A DNA stretch of 64,000 bases. Source: Muraenolepis orangiensis (lineage: Eukaryota > Chordata > Actinopteri > Gadiformes > Muraenolepididae). Location: NCBI GenBank assembly GCA_027704905.1, contig CM051021.1, forward strand, positions 1,416,490-1,480,489, read 5' to 3'. The position numbers and the translations under genes are program-made. Positions 9,130-20,838 of this stretch are shown here, one piece after another; the stretch's first letter is position 1, and each line of letters begins with the position of its first letter. A model generated the notes under the pieces. It did not search any database and was not told the origin of the DNA. It worked only from the letters and a program-made list of their open reading frames with translations.

Positions 9130-11010
9130 GAATCTGCCTGCCGATCAGACACAAATACACTAAACACGTACGGTTTTATGTGTTAAATTATGTTTCAATA
9201 TCGTGAAACTTGAGGTTGTTTGTGTGCAGTCACTTCGTCCCCGACCTGCCGAGTTCTGCATATCAATCAATCAATCACGTGGAGACTAATGTCTGTGACT
9301 TAGTGACCATTGTGACCTATGGGTGGTTTTCAGATGACGTCAGAGGGCTGTCTATATCTGGGTGTGGGCCATGTTGGAGCCCCTCGCAGTGTTAAAATCG
9401 ATGTAAACACAAGCCATTTGAATCTAGCTCTCACGTTCTTTTCTACTTTTTTTATGGATCTTTCACAGATAGAAACCAAGGATGACTTGGAATATCTAGC
9501 TAAAGATATCCCAGTGCTTTATGAGTATGCAAAATGCCTCGTACTACAAATAATACATATAAAGAGGAGATATTTACAAAAAAGATGTTTGCTACCTCGT
9601 TTTGGAGACCAGCTATTACACCAAACAGCAATTTAAGGCCTATAAAAGCTTGGAGGCATTTAACCAAATGGTGTACGGGTTTGTAGCCTCTGTACAAGGA
9701 AATGCAACATGTTACTATATAATACATAATAGTTATATATATATGAACATGATACTATATAAAAAATAATAGTTATATATATTATATATTAATATGAACA
9801 TACTACTACATACTACATATATTGAGACGATACCATGTCCAACTATACTATACTATGTATATGATTTACTATATAGTAACATGCTCCTTTATTACTGTTA
9901 TGTATTTTATAGAAACATGTTGCTATATATCTATAACTATTTCTATATAGAGGCATGTTGCTATATATCTATAACTATAATGTATTATATAGTAGCATGT
10001 TGTTATATATATTATTATGTTTGTCTTTTCCCGAGGTTAAGCGTAGGTTTCCAGTCCAAATCTGTCCCAGTTCATAGCGGGCTGTCCCCAAACAAAATGC
10101 TTACTGCAAACTCTCTCGCTCTCTTCAGGATGTCTGTAGTTGTTGTATCATTACAGTCATTTAGCAGACGCTTTTATCCAAAGCGACTTACAATAGTGTG
10201 TTTCCACAAAGGGTAGGTTAGAGAACAACTCGTCATTGCATTTCATTTATAACATTTATATCTCTATCTATTCATTTATATCTCGACTTATTGCCGAAAT
10301 CCAAGCTTCTCTTCGCTCTTCAGTAAGTTTTTGGAACTCTTCACCTTGATCATGTATAACAGAAGGTCTACGGAATAGTCCTACGCCGTCCTTTTACTTC
10401 CACAGCCAACTATAACCCAATGAACCATGTCGTTTTCTTCACTCGAGCGTCTATATTGTGACTCTGTGTTTGAAGGGCTCCAACATGGCGGATAGCGACC
10501 GTTGTCAAGGTTTTAGTCAGGTGGGTGAAAACCAATAATTTGAGCTTGTGTTAAAGGGATAATAACAGGCTAAAACACTTTGAGACTGTTACGAGATGTC
10601 AAACATCTACGTACATGGTTTATTTATCCTTATTTGCAATTTGCTACTCAAGTTGGTTTCAGCGGTCCTGTGTTCAGTTACTATGTAACTAATTACTTCC
10701 TTTCAATTCAAATATCAATAATACAATCACCAGTGAATGACATGCATATGTAAGTTCATATTGCGCACCTATGGATGTATACAACCTTCTTCAAACGTGG
10801 CACGGAAGCTGCACAGCTACACGCTAGTCAGAGCTGGAGGTTATGGCCCCCCTCAAAGCAAAAGTGCATTCTGGTCTAATGAGTCAGATATCTAGCAAGC
10901 GCCCATCTGATTAATATCTATATTCTACTCCCCTCAAAACATGTCCTCTTTGGTCTGACACATCACTCCCCGGGTGCATGTTTTGACACAGAAGCCAACC
11001 AGTTCTTTAC
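9130..11010. other. Left-arm-only segment, partly transposon-like
   Basis: Nothing in the right arm corresponds: there, sequence matching 9,125 lies within about 40 bp of sequence matching 11,040. The segment is AT-rich at 9,710-10,020 (ATATAT and TATAGAAACATG repeats). It has a SINE-core-like motif on the minus strand at 10,147-10,206 (AAGCGTCTGCTAAATGA) and an inverted pair GCCATGTTGGAGCCC (9,368-9,382 and 10,475-10,489). It could be a left insertion or a right deletion. Confidence 0.55.
9420..9715 (+). pseudogene. Possible transposon-protein fragment
   Basis: Frames here read FFMDLSQIETKDDLEYLAKD and, after shifts, QQFKAYKSLEAFNQMVYGFV. The last part resembles the SWIM/YqaJ-type proteins encoded by some fish DNA transposons. 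The resemblance is from memory and the frames are broken. It may relate to the element at 12,133-13,329. Confidence 0.3.
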
Positions 11011-11519
11011 GGCTAGGCCTAAAGTGCTTTCTACAAGCCTCAAGTTCTGAAAGTGCTTCCAGGACCGGTCAAACAGGAGCAGTTTGAGATCTGTTAAGGT
11101 GTCTTCTTTAAGGCTTTGTAAGACACACTCCACTCCACTACTGCCACTCCAAATGAAGGTGATTAATATCAAAAGGTCACCGGAGAGGAAACTTTGACTT
11201 TTGAAACAGGATTTTGATGGCCTCTGTTACCACAGGGCGCCTTAAATCAAGTACTCCCTCCTCCCACCGCATCCCCTGCCCTGAGCTAAGGTCACCAATT
11301 AATAGCAGCCAAGACTGAAAGGGATCCATAAATGTCAGCAGGCGTTCGCTGACAACTGGAAGAGGCAGCAGTGGGGGAAGATGGGGAGGAGAGCTGATGA
11401 GGGGGGAGGAGGGGCAGTGGGAGGAGGGGGAAAAGACAACATTTCCGTGACATTTGGAGGGCCTCGGACACGATGGGAGGAAATAATGAGGAGAGGGAGG
11501 AAGGGCTGGGAATTGGAAT
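11011..11519. other. Arm sequence, possibly conserved non-coding DNA
   Basis: Mirrored at 54,483-54,960. It contains CACCAATTAATAGCAGCCAA and TCAGCAGGCGTTCGCTGACA, both conserved in the other arm, followed by a purine-rich stretch. It is not transposon-like and no frame is convincing. It could be regulatory, but nothing here proves that. Confidence 0.5.
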
Positions 11520-12130
11520 AAAGTGGCTTTCTCTCCATTGGCACTTTGGAATGCAGTGCCTCTCTCTTCATTGGCTCTTTGGAATGCAGTGCCTCGCTCT
11601 TCATTGGCTATTTGGAATGCAGTGCCTCTCTCTTCATTGGTTCTTTGTAATGCAGTGCCTCTCTCTTCATTGGCTATTTGGAATGCAGTGGCTCTCTCTT
11701 CATTGGCTCTTTGGAATGCAGTGGCTTTCTCTCAATTGGATCTTTGGAATGCAGTGACTCTCTCTTCATTGTCTCTTTGGAATGCAGTGGCTTTTTCTCA
11801 ATTGGCTCTTTGGAATGCAGTGGCTCTCTCTTCATTGGCTCTTTGGAATGCAGTGGCTCTCTGTTTATTGGCTTTTTGAAATGCAGTGGCTCACTGTTCA
11901 TTGGCTCTTTGGAATGCAGTGGCTCTCTCTCCATTGGCTATTTGGAATGCAGTGCCTCACTCTTTATTGGCTCTTTGGAATGCAGTGCCTCTCTTTTCAT
12001 TGGGTCTTTGGAATGCAGTGCCTCTCTCTTCATTGGCTCTTTGGAATGCAGTGCCTCTCTCTTCATTGGCTATTTGGAATGCAGTGGCTCTCTTTTCATT
12101 GGCTATTTGGAATGCAGTGGCTTTCTCTCA
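11520..12130. repeat. 33-bp minisatellite, left block A (about 18 units)
   Basis: The unit GGAATGCAGTGGCTCTCTCT plus TCATTGGCTCTTT is 33 bp (11 codons). It stays open in most frames and gives false 11-residue repeat proteins on both strands. It contains an ATTGG/CCAAT box in each unit. The array was continuous with 13,332-13,668 before the insertion at 12,133. Confidence 0.95.
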
Positions 12131-12132
12131 AT

Positions 12133-13329
12133 AGGCCTATATCACAGTAGATTAGAACGCCGGAAGTACCCGCCGGAACAGTGTATCCCAAGTTCCGGTT
12201 TATGCAGTCACCTTGGCATTCACCATGGCGGACAGTTATCGCTGGACAACATCGCTGCACAACCTTCCAAAAGTCGGTCCAGACGATGTGGTTCAACTAG
12301 TGAATGAACACTCTACAGTGAAGAAGTCTAAATCCGAATCATACAATTCCCCGACATTGTGTCTTGTGGCTCTATCTGGATATATCGCCATATAACACAT
12401 ATATAACATACATTTAGATTCATTTAGTTATATTTTGTTTATACTAGTTTATTTTGTTGTTATTTAGTTTTTAGGTATTAGTATACTTTGTGTGCATTTA
12501 TTCCCCCTGTCTCAACTGTTGCACCTTAATTTCCCTACGGATAAATAAAGTCATCTTGAATCTTGAATAACGAAGATGATTTTGTGTAGAAGCAGAGGTA
12601 TGCCTATGTATATAATATAGGCGATTTATTTGATGGATTTTGATTATTTCAATGTACCTTTTCATTGACGTGTTAATATGTAGTGTGCAGCTGTATATTT
12701 TCTAAAAGGGAATGCCTGTTATTCTTGTGAAAATGAGTTGTCTTAAAATAAAAGTGCTTGTGACATACTTGTGGCATTGAGTTAAAACCGAATTTGTATA
12801 TATATATATATCGATATCTCTCTATATATCGTATATCGCGATGCAGCCAAAAAATACCGGGTTTTGGTCCGTATCGCCCAGCCCTACTTGGGACCAGTGC
12901 TTTAAATCACACACATACCCGACAATATGTGGCTCTATTCGGATGAGAGATGGAGTGTGTGTGGGGGTCAGGACCAGTGCTTTTAATCACACACATACCC
13001 GACATTATTAGCCTATTCCGCCCACCTTTCGAGACTTATATGCTCTCCTTGTCAAAGTGCAAACTGCAGACATACGCGATACCCCTGAGAACATGAAACG
13101 AGGGACCTTCATCCTCCTTATCAGCCTCACACAAGACTTGCGGAGGAGTTTGTCTTTGGGTAATGGTGTAAACTGAGGTAGGGCTGTCTTTGTTTAGACG
13201 TTGAGCAGCCGGTACATTACAATAACAGAGGAGGGGAGGCGGACACAGTTTGTCACGTATCTGGGGTAACTACCGGAAGAAAGAGTACACTGCTCACGGC
13301 TCCGGAAGCAGGAAGTGTGATATAGGCCT
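12133..13329 (+). mobile_element. DNA transposon with AT target duplication, possibly ISL2EU-like
   Basis: The ends are AGGCCTATATCAC and GTGATATAGGCCT, a perfect 13-bp inverted repeat, flanked by AT on both sides. The minisatellite consensus at this point is CTCTCAATTGGCTC, so the target was the AT in CAATTGG. The right-arm minisatellite is uninterrupted. Inside are a short coding start at 12,225, a LINE-like tail (AAGTCATCTTGAATCTTGAA, 12,549-12,570), a hAT-like end (CGTATCGCCCAGCCCTA, about 12,870) and a repeated ACCAGTGCTTT segment. The superfamily call rests on the 2-bp AT duplication plus the encoded peptide. Confidence 0.75.
12225..12395 (+). pseudogene. N-terminal fragment of a transposon-encoded protein
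   Basis: The frame opens at a Kozak-like CACCATGG with MADSYRWTTSLHNLPKVGPD and DVVQLVNEHSTVKKSKSES, then runs into unrelated residues and stops after 56 codons. Such starts are seen in proteins with YqaJ-type nuclease domains linked to some fish DNA transposons (recalled, not checked). The rest of the protein is missing. Confidence 0.4.
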
Positions 13330-13331
13330 AT

Positions 13332-13668
13332 TGGCTCTTTGGAATGCAGTGACTCGCTCTTCATTGGCTCTTTGGAATGCAGTTGCTCTCTGTTCATTGG
13401 CTCTTTGGAATGCAGTGGCTCTCTCTTCATTGGCTCTCTGGAATGAAGTGGCTCTCTCTGTTCATTGGCTCTTTGGAATGCAGTGGCTCTCTGGTCATTG
13501 GCTCTTTGGAATGCAGTGGCTCTCTCTCTTCATTGGCTCTTTTGAATGCAGTGTCTCTCTCTCTTAATTGGCTCTTTGGAATGCAGTGGCTCTCTCTCTT
13601 CATTGGCTCTTTTGAATGCAGTGGCTCTCTCTCCATTAGCTCTTTGGAATGCAGTTGCGCTGTCCATT
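13332..13668. repeat. 33-bp minisatellite, left block B (about 10 units)
   Basis: Same unit as 11,520-12,130, with extra CT pairs in several units. It joins block A if the element at 12,133-13,329 is removed. The right-arm equivalent is 53,505-54,482. Confidence 0.94.
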
Positions 13669-14127
13669 GGCTCTTGGTGTGGAGGCATGGTGGAGGGCAT
13701 GATCTATTCCTTCCCGGAGGCCGGTCTTCAGTACCACCAGACGGCATCTCACCTGAGCAGCTCGGCCTGAGCCCCTGCATCTATTGACACACTGAGGGAA
13801 GATCCCTTCCCCCTGAACCACGCTGATGACTGTGACAGAAATCCCTGTGGATATGGTAATGAGGTATTATGGTCTGTTTTTTATTGTGACGTGTGCAGAG
13901 GCCGTGGTTCTCATATTATCCCACTCTGAAGGGAAAAATCTGCTTGTTCCAATGGCGATAACCTTTCCTCGTAATCGATTCCTCACAGTTGACCTTTCAT
14001 TTGGTTTTACGGGCACAGCTGAAAAAATATATAAATAATAAATAATTACATATTGTTCAGCATCTGTTTCCGGAAAATGTAGCTGCTAGGGTACAACTGG
14101 GGCCTAAACCTTACCTGCTCCTTCATT
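13669..14127. other. Candidate conserved non-coding block (left copy)
   Basis: Non-repetitive DNA shared with 53,070-53,420 in the right arm. Over 13,826-14,038 one frame gives 70 codons in both arms with about four amino-acid differences. There is no homology I know, and the frame begins and ends arbitrarily, so I read it as conserved or simply young DNA, not a gene. It is AT-rich towards 14,030. Confidence 0.45.
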
Positions 14128-14420
14128 TAATCCAAGCCACTTTGGATAAAGGCATCTGCTGAATTACTCAATAGCATATAGGCAGCATATGAATTCAAGT
14201 TTGTTTTCTTTAACTTCTGCCATTGATCTTGTTGACAAGATGGATACACGGAAGCGATAGAGAGCAGAGGCCTCTGATGAGGCCTGAACGACAGCATTTC
14301 TTCGCTACGATACAAACTACTTTGCTCATTTATTAAACTGAGTGCTGAGTTAGGAGCCGAGTCGGATAAGAAGCCAAGCTTGTCCCCTCGGTACAGCGCT
14401 ACAAGAGTCAAGATGATGTT
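14128..14420. repeat. Old SINE-core fragment and arm sequence
   Basis: CCAAGCCACTTTGGATAAAG followed by GCATCTGCTGAATTACTCAA is the core motif found in several teleost SINEs. Mirrored at 53,000-53,065. The sequence up to 14,420 is also mirrored, in two places (49,860-49,940 and 52,800-52,980). Confidence 0.6.
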
Positions 14421-14509
14421 TTTATTTGCCCTAGCAACAAGACACTATAACACTATATGCTATACTATGTGCTATATGATACTATAAAACACTACAGTAA
14501 CACTACATA

Positions 14510-14800
14510 ATTAAGTGGCTCCTGAAATCCACGATGAGCTCCTTAGTCTTGCTGACATTCAGTGCGAGACTCTTGTCTTTGCACTATGGTGTCAGCTGGA
14601 CTACCTCATCTCTGTACTCCGTCTCATCACCCTCGCTTATCAGGCCGATGACTGTGGTGTCGTCTGCAAACTTGATAATCCGATTATTGCTGTGCGTGGC
14701 AGTACAATTATGTGTGTACAGCGAGTACAGCCGGGGACTGAGGCAGCAGCCTTGGGGTGTATAACAGGGTTGCTCCAGAGTGGATGAGATGTGAGTGTGT
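14510..14800 (-). mobile_element. CR1/L2-type LINE fragment
   Basis: The minus strand encodes RT pieces around the catalytic region (TGVVCKLDN on the plus strand is the antisense shadow of the FADDT block) and the LNVSKTKELIV block. Both ends are truncated. The right arm has related fragments at 49,262-49,855 and 52,590-52,800 but with different deletions. Confidence 0.8.
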
Positions 14801-15071
14801 GAATGTTCTATTCTTCAGGATTCTTTTCAGCAGAGGTAGCACCACATTCCATACAACCACGTATCTTATTAGAACCAATAGTGACACAAGGACGGAAACT
14901 AACTCATGACCCACTCCGCTCCGCAAGAAAAGATTTGCAAGACAGCAAAAAACACCAAAAGACAGCAAACCCGAAAAGTGTGCACCACGCACACATACAC
15001 ACACACGCACACACGCAGTGATTGAACACTGCTCACCGATGCTTAATAAACCCCAGGCAGATGCAGCACCT
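14801..15071. other. Arm sequence, unassigned
   Basis: Mirrored at 52,050-52,440 (CTCTGCTGAAAAGAAAATAG region; TTTATTAAGCATCGAT). No gene. Confidence 0.6.
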
Positions 15072-15640
<569 letters not shown>

Positions 15641-16640
15641 AAGAAGACACTGTGAAAATGACTATAAAACATTGTCGGCCTAGCGAACGGCAAATAGCCG
15701 CTAAGCGTTCCAGATGCTAAAGTTTGACTGCTCCTTAATTGAGGTCCAAGTCCAGCGGCGGGAGCTTCCCGCCGCTGATTAGCTCAACCCTAGACAAGTG
15801 AGGAGACGTGAACCAAGAGAACAAGGCTCTCTGAACACACACTGTGGGCTGGCCCACTTGTGAGGAAGAAACTAAAGTGTCAAACAGCCCTTTAGACGTC
15901 CTCACGGAGGAGGCACTCCTAGGAGAATGACCTTAGTGTGGACGCTGTGACTGAGGCTGCTTCTGTGACTCATGTTTTAACCACTTTTCCGTTTCTCTAC
16001 ACTCTAGACCGAAGAGTCACCGCTAAATTCTTCGGATGCTGAAATTTGGCGCGTCCGGCGACGGCCAAAGGGGCGTTCCCCTGATAAGGCTGACGGTACG
16101 ATCACTGAAACTGAAGATGATTCACTCTTCCAGAGAGAGCGAGAGCGAGAGCGAGAGCGAGAGAGAGAGAGAGAGAAAGAGAGCTGAATTACCTTGATTC
16201 CCAACACAGCGTCTGGCTTTAATTTAAAAATACACTTTAATTACCAACACTGTTGATAATCTGATGGCAGACACATGGATTTAGAATGTAGGCCAAGCTG
16301 CATTTGGCTGCTCCAGCTCCACCGTCGGAGAGAGAGAAATAGAGAGGACTTCACAACACTGACACTGTGCCACTACGACCCTCACTCCTCCGGTAAACAA
16401 CTCAGAACTGCCCTTAAGCAAGGCACTTATCCCAAGAAGAACCCCTGAGTTTTGGGAGTAAACGGCTTGACGTGGCGTTCCGTTCCTCCGCTTCCGTCTT
16501 CCCCGAAGGAACCAAGTGACACTCTGTTTAATACGTGACTGGCTAAAGCATGACATAAGAAGACTCTCTTTCACTGAAATAACGTTATGCATCAGAAATA
16601 CCACAAAAACTAATTTGCAATTAAAATAGAAGAGAAAGCA
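15641..16640. other. Arm sequence, unassigned, matching two right-arm copies
   Basis: Mirrored in R2 at 50,830-51,620 with high identity and in R1 at 48,760-48,970 and 44,060-44,275. It contains a palindrome CGGCGGGAGCTTCCCGCCGC near 15,755 and a (GA)n at 16,133-16,183. A SINE-like motif CTTAAGCAAGGCACTTATCC lies near 16,413. No credible frame. Confidence 0.6.
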
Positions 16641-17022
16641 AGAAGTGATTCAGAACCTTTGAAGGACTCCCAGGATGCACTTGGGCAGCTTACGACGCTC
16701 ACGTGGCCCACGCTACGTGGATGTTACTTAGGAACCAGGAGGCTGACCGGACCACCTGCTACAGCCGGTTCTGAGTCCATCCACTGCCCAGAGACACCAG
16801 GGGAGGCGCAAAGACTTGTTCTTCTTCTTCCTCCTTCTCCTCCTCCTCCGGCACCCATCCTCTCTTCTGTTGACTAAAGCCAAGCCATGGCTTGCACACA
16901 CACATCTGATTCTGTTTGCACACGTGTGCAAACACACACACATGTACACAGACTCTCTCTTCTTACTCTATCAGCCAACATAAAGCCTTGGTCAATCATT
17001 AGGGACTTTAAGCCAACATGGG

Positions 17023-17072
<50 letters not shown>

Positions 17073-17110
17073 GAGAGTGATAGAGGTGGCATACCGTAAA
17101 ATTGCCTTAA
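16641..17110. other. Arm sequence, mosaic of R1- and R2-like parts
   Basis: The 16,641-16,800 part resembles R2 (50,640-50,800). The 16,840-16,920 part (CCATCCTCTCTTCTGTTGAC, GCTTGCACACACACATCTGA) matches only R1 (43,750-43,810). A (GACA)n tract of about 47 bp lies at 17,025-17,071. No gene. Confidence 0.6.
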
Positions 17111-17254
17111 ATTTTAACCTGAATTGAATTTATTAACATTGGATTTCGAATGCATATTTTGCATAATAGCTCGAACTGTGCATAAATAATTAAAAAATAT
17201 GGAGAGGGAGCAAAACCCACATCATGGTAATATCATCTATCATAATATTTATCA
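17111..17254. other. AT-rich arm sequence
   Basis: Mirrored at 42,240-42,440 (ATGCATATTTTGCATAAT, ATCATGGTAATA). No gene. Confidence 0.7.
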
Positions 17255-17405
17255 TTGGCTGTTTCTCTGCATTTAACCCATCCTAGTATTAGGAGCAGTG
17301 GGCAGCTATTGTATATACAGCTGCCAGGGGAGCAGTGTAAGGGTCTGGTGCCTTGCTCAAGGGCACCTCGGCAGTGTGCCCAGGTGTTTCAGGGACTTGA
17401 ACCGT
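17255..17405 (-). repeat. tRNA-derived SINE, partial
   Basis: The minus strand reads GCCCTTGAGCAAGGCACCAG, then CTCCTAATACTAGGATGGGT, TAAATGCAGAGAAAC: the body and tail of the fish SINE. The right-arm counterpart is at 41,920-42,040, followed by a 130-bp (GT)n. Confidence 0.8.
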
Positions 17406-17619
17406 GTATAACGATATCAGGATATCAACACATCCCCTCAAAGACAAGAGACAAACAAATTGAAAATAAATATTAAGAAAGAATAAAAAGGTGTACTCCT
17501 AGGATGTGTTGTCCAAGGTCTGTGTCAAGTGAACTCCCACCACAGTTCATACAATGCTCGGTTATCCTGTCAGGACCCTAAACGTCCATCTGGGTCCTTT
17601 CCCTGTCATCACTGTGTGT
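17406..17619. other. Unassigned left-arm sequence
   Basis: Short stretch without recognisable features; I see no clear right-arm match. Confidence 0.4.
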
Positions 17620-18039
<420 letters not shown>

Positions 18040-18539
18040 ACTCGCAGACGTCACGCCACAAGGATAACAGACTCAGACGCTTCCCCTCGTGCACCAGGCG
18101 GGTCGCTGTCCACGGCCATCACCGAGACAAAGACATCTGCTCTGTGGTTCTCCTGGTAGAACCACAGAGGCTCTGTGGTTCGCCTGGTGGAACCCGCTGC
18201 TATCATTAAACACAATACACATCTTACCAATATATATTATCAATACAATACATGGGCTAATGCACTGTGAATGACTGTAGCACACCAACATAGAACCAAA
18301 AGAAAATATATACAGTAGTAAATAAATAAATAAAACTCTGAATAAGTTTCACTAAATATATTCTTCACCAGGGTGACAAAGTGGGGACACGGAGCAGAGG
18401 ATTAGACTGTAATAAATAACGTTTTACATTTCATTCAGTGTTTGACCTTTGCCAGTAGTTCTCTATTGTATATTATTCACAAAGGGCTACAGTGAGTGCA
18501 CCACTGAATACATAAGAACCATGGACTGCACTTTTTGGA

Positions 18540-18546
<7 letters not shown>
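18040..18546. other. Arm sequence with a short inverted repeat
   Basis: Mirrored at 41,490-41,900. Around 18,137-18,185 GTGGTTCTCCTGGTAGAACC and ACAGAGGCTCTGTGGTTCGC form nested short palindromes. No gene. Confidence 0.6.

Positions 18547-18627
<81 letters not shown>
18547..18627. repeat. (GT)n microsatellite
   Basis: About 40 repeats. The right-arm equivalent (AC)n at 41,433-41,480 is about half as long. Confidence 0.96.
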
Positions 18628-18628
<1 letters not shown>

Positions 18629-19204
18629 ACATTCACACAATGCCAACACTCACACCCATTTTCCACTTAATAATTAGCTCTGTGGCTGCGATGTTGTTCT
18701 AATTTGTTTATTTCTGTTTCTATTAATTGTGAGACGGCAATGAGGTTGATCTTTGGTCTGTGATTTCATGGTAATGAGAGCGAGAGAGAGAGAGAGAGAG
18801 ACTTTAAATCTTAAAGTGACTCTGAAGGGCAGGAGGCTGTTAAAGTGCATGGCTTCATTTTAAATGGAGAGAAAGAGTGGATTCCCCCCCCCTCCCCCCT
18901 CCCTCTCTGGTCACCTCAGAACACAAACACAAGCTCACCTGTCCTGACCAAAAGTGTCACCTTAAAGGAGCAGTAGGTACGATGTAATAGCTGTTATTAC
19001 TGGAGTGGGATTGGTCAGAAATGGCGTAGCCATCTGCCAGCAACCAATAAGTGAAACGCTCTGTGAGAATATCCCCTTCCAGTTGACTGAGCCCGCCTCT
19101 GGATGACAGCATTTAGCTTTTAGGACAGCCCTGCCTCATTTCTAACCAATCAGGGCTTCTCTTCGGGATTTAATCTATATTTCCTGTCAATCACAGGTGA
19201 CACT
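18628..19204. other. Arm sequence, unassigned
   Basis: Mirrored at 40,380-40,592 and 40,960-41,420. The left (GA)n at 18,780-18,801 is only about 22 bp where the right arm has 155 bp of (CT)n. The left 18,880-19,000 part is replaced in the right arm by a LINE piece. No gene. Confidence 0.6.
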
Positions 19205-19854
<650 letters not shown>

Positions 19855-20032
19855 AATACAAGGTGTTTTTATTTGCCATTTGCAACAAGTACAATGGAAT
19901 GCTTATTCCTCATTTACTAATGCAGTATGAATTTTCTAAAACAATACTATACTAAAATACTGTACACGATAAAAAATGAACATAAAAAGAACAATAAAGT
20001 AAGTTACTGATGGTTGATATATTCATGTTGTG

Positions 20033-20110
<78 letters not shown>

Positions 20111-20159
20111 CATACATACATACATACAGACACACACGCACACACAAACACACACACAC
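19855..20159 (-). mobile_element. L2 LINE 3' tail plus (AT)n
   Basis: The minus strand carries the L2 3' UTR end (GGAATAAGCATTCCATTGTA) at 19,855-20,030. (AT)n follows at 20,036-20,104, then (ACAT)n/(CA)n to 20,159. The right-arm copy at 39,641-39,830 has the same tail, next to a long (GT)n. Confidence 0.8.
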
Positions 20160-20838
20160 AGCAACGCCGCTCTGCTCCTGGAGCGGCGTGCCTGGAGACA
20201 GCCATCACGCCCAGCCAGCTTAAAGGGTCTTGTGTGTCCTTTTAGAATCAACCTCCAAAGCTACACGTCTTACGGAGAGGCTTTGGTGAAGGAGCAGAAC
20301 GAGATGCTCGCCTGCCTGGAGGAAACTTCAGCTTCAAAATAACAAGGTGGCGGCTAAATGACGGTGGCTCCATGTTCTCTCTTCTTCTGGACCGTAAACA
20401 CCTAGTCTATACGCCTCCAGTAGAATGGAAGGTGGCGAGTGTTGATGTAGCCGTGCTAGCTAGCGTCTGTGTATATCACGGTTCTCTTCGCGATGCATTA
20501 GTTAAGGTCTGCAGGAGATGGCAACTAAATGGCCCGGTGTTTTGCTTTTCTGTTTGTGAGTTTCCAGGCTGAATCAGTTTTATTGTTGTTCCTCTCGAGG
20601 GCAGGCAATGTAAAGGAAAGCCAGAGCGGCAAACCACCGGTAAATTGTGTGTTGATTAGATTACCTTGTTTTTCCTGAGATGCTGGAACACATTTTTTCC
20701 TTCAGACGTGGCAGGAATTTGATCTATTTGTAAACATGGTCTGCAGTGTTTTTCTATAAGAGTTCTACCATCTGAGTATAGGGGGCCAATCTACTGTTCC
20801 ACTGGGTAGCATATTGCTACATAGCAGGGAGAGGTTTG
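20160..20838. other. Innermost arm segment, near-identical in both arms
   Basis: Reverse complement of about 38,322-38,960. From about 20,372 to 20,560 I found no difference from the right arm, and only a handful in the next 150 bp. An indel near 20,310-20,340 separates the arms. A 66-codon frame is identical in both, but it has no known homology and no codon-like variation, so it is not called as a gene. Confidence 0.75.

Noticed and set aside
12868..12886. A complete hAT MITE inside the element at 12,133-13,329
   Set aside because: Only one terminus (CGTATCGCCCAGCCCTA) is seen; I could not find the partner end or an 8-bp duplication.
13826..14038. 70-residue frame kept in both arms as a small gene
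   Set aside because: Several differences are non-synonymous and the ends are arbitrary; retained only as candidate non-coding conservation.
20372..20572. 66-residue frame identical in both arms as a possible gene
   Set aside because: Identity extends beyond the frame, there is no known domain, and the arms are near-identical here anyway. Conservation therefore says nothing about coding.
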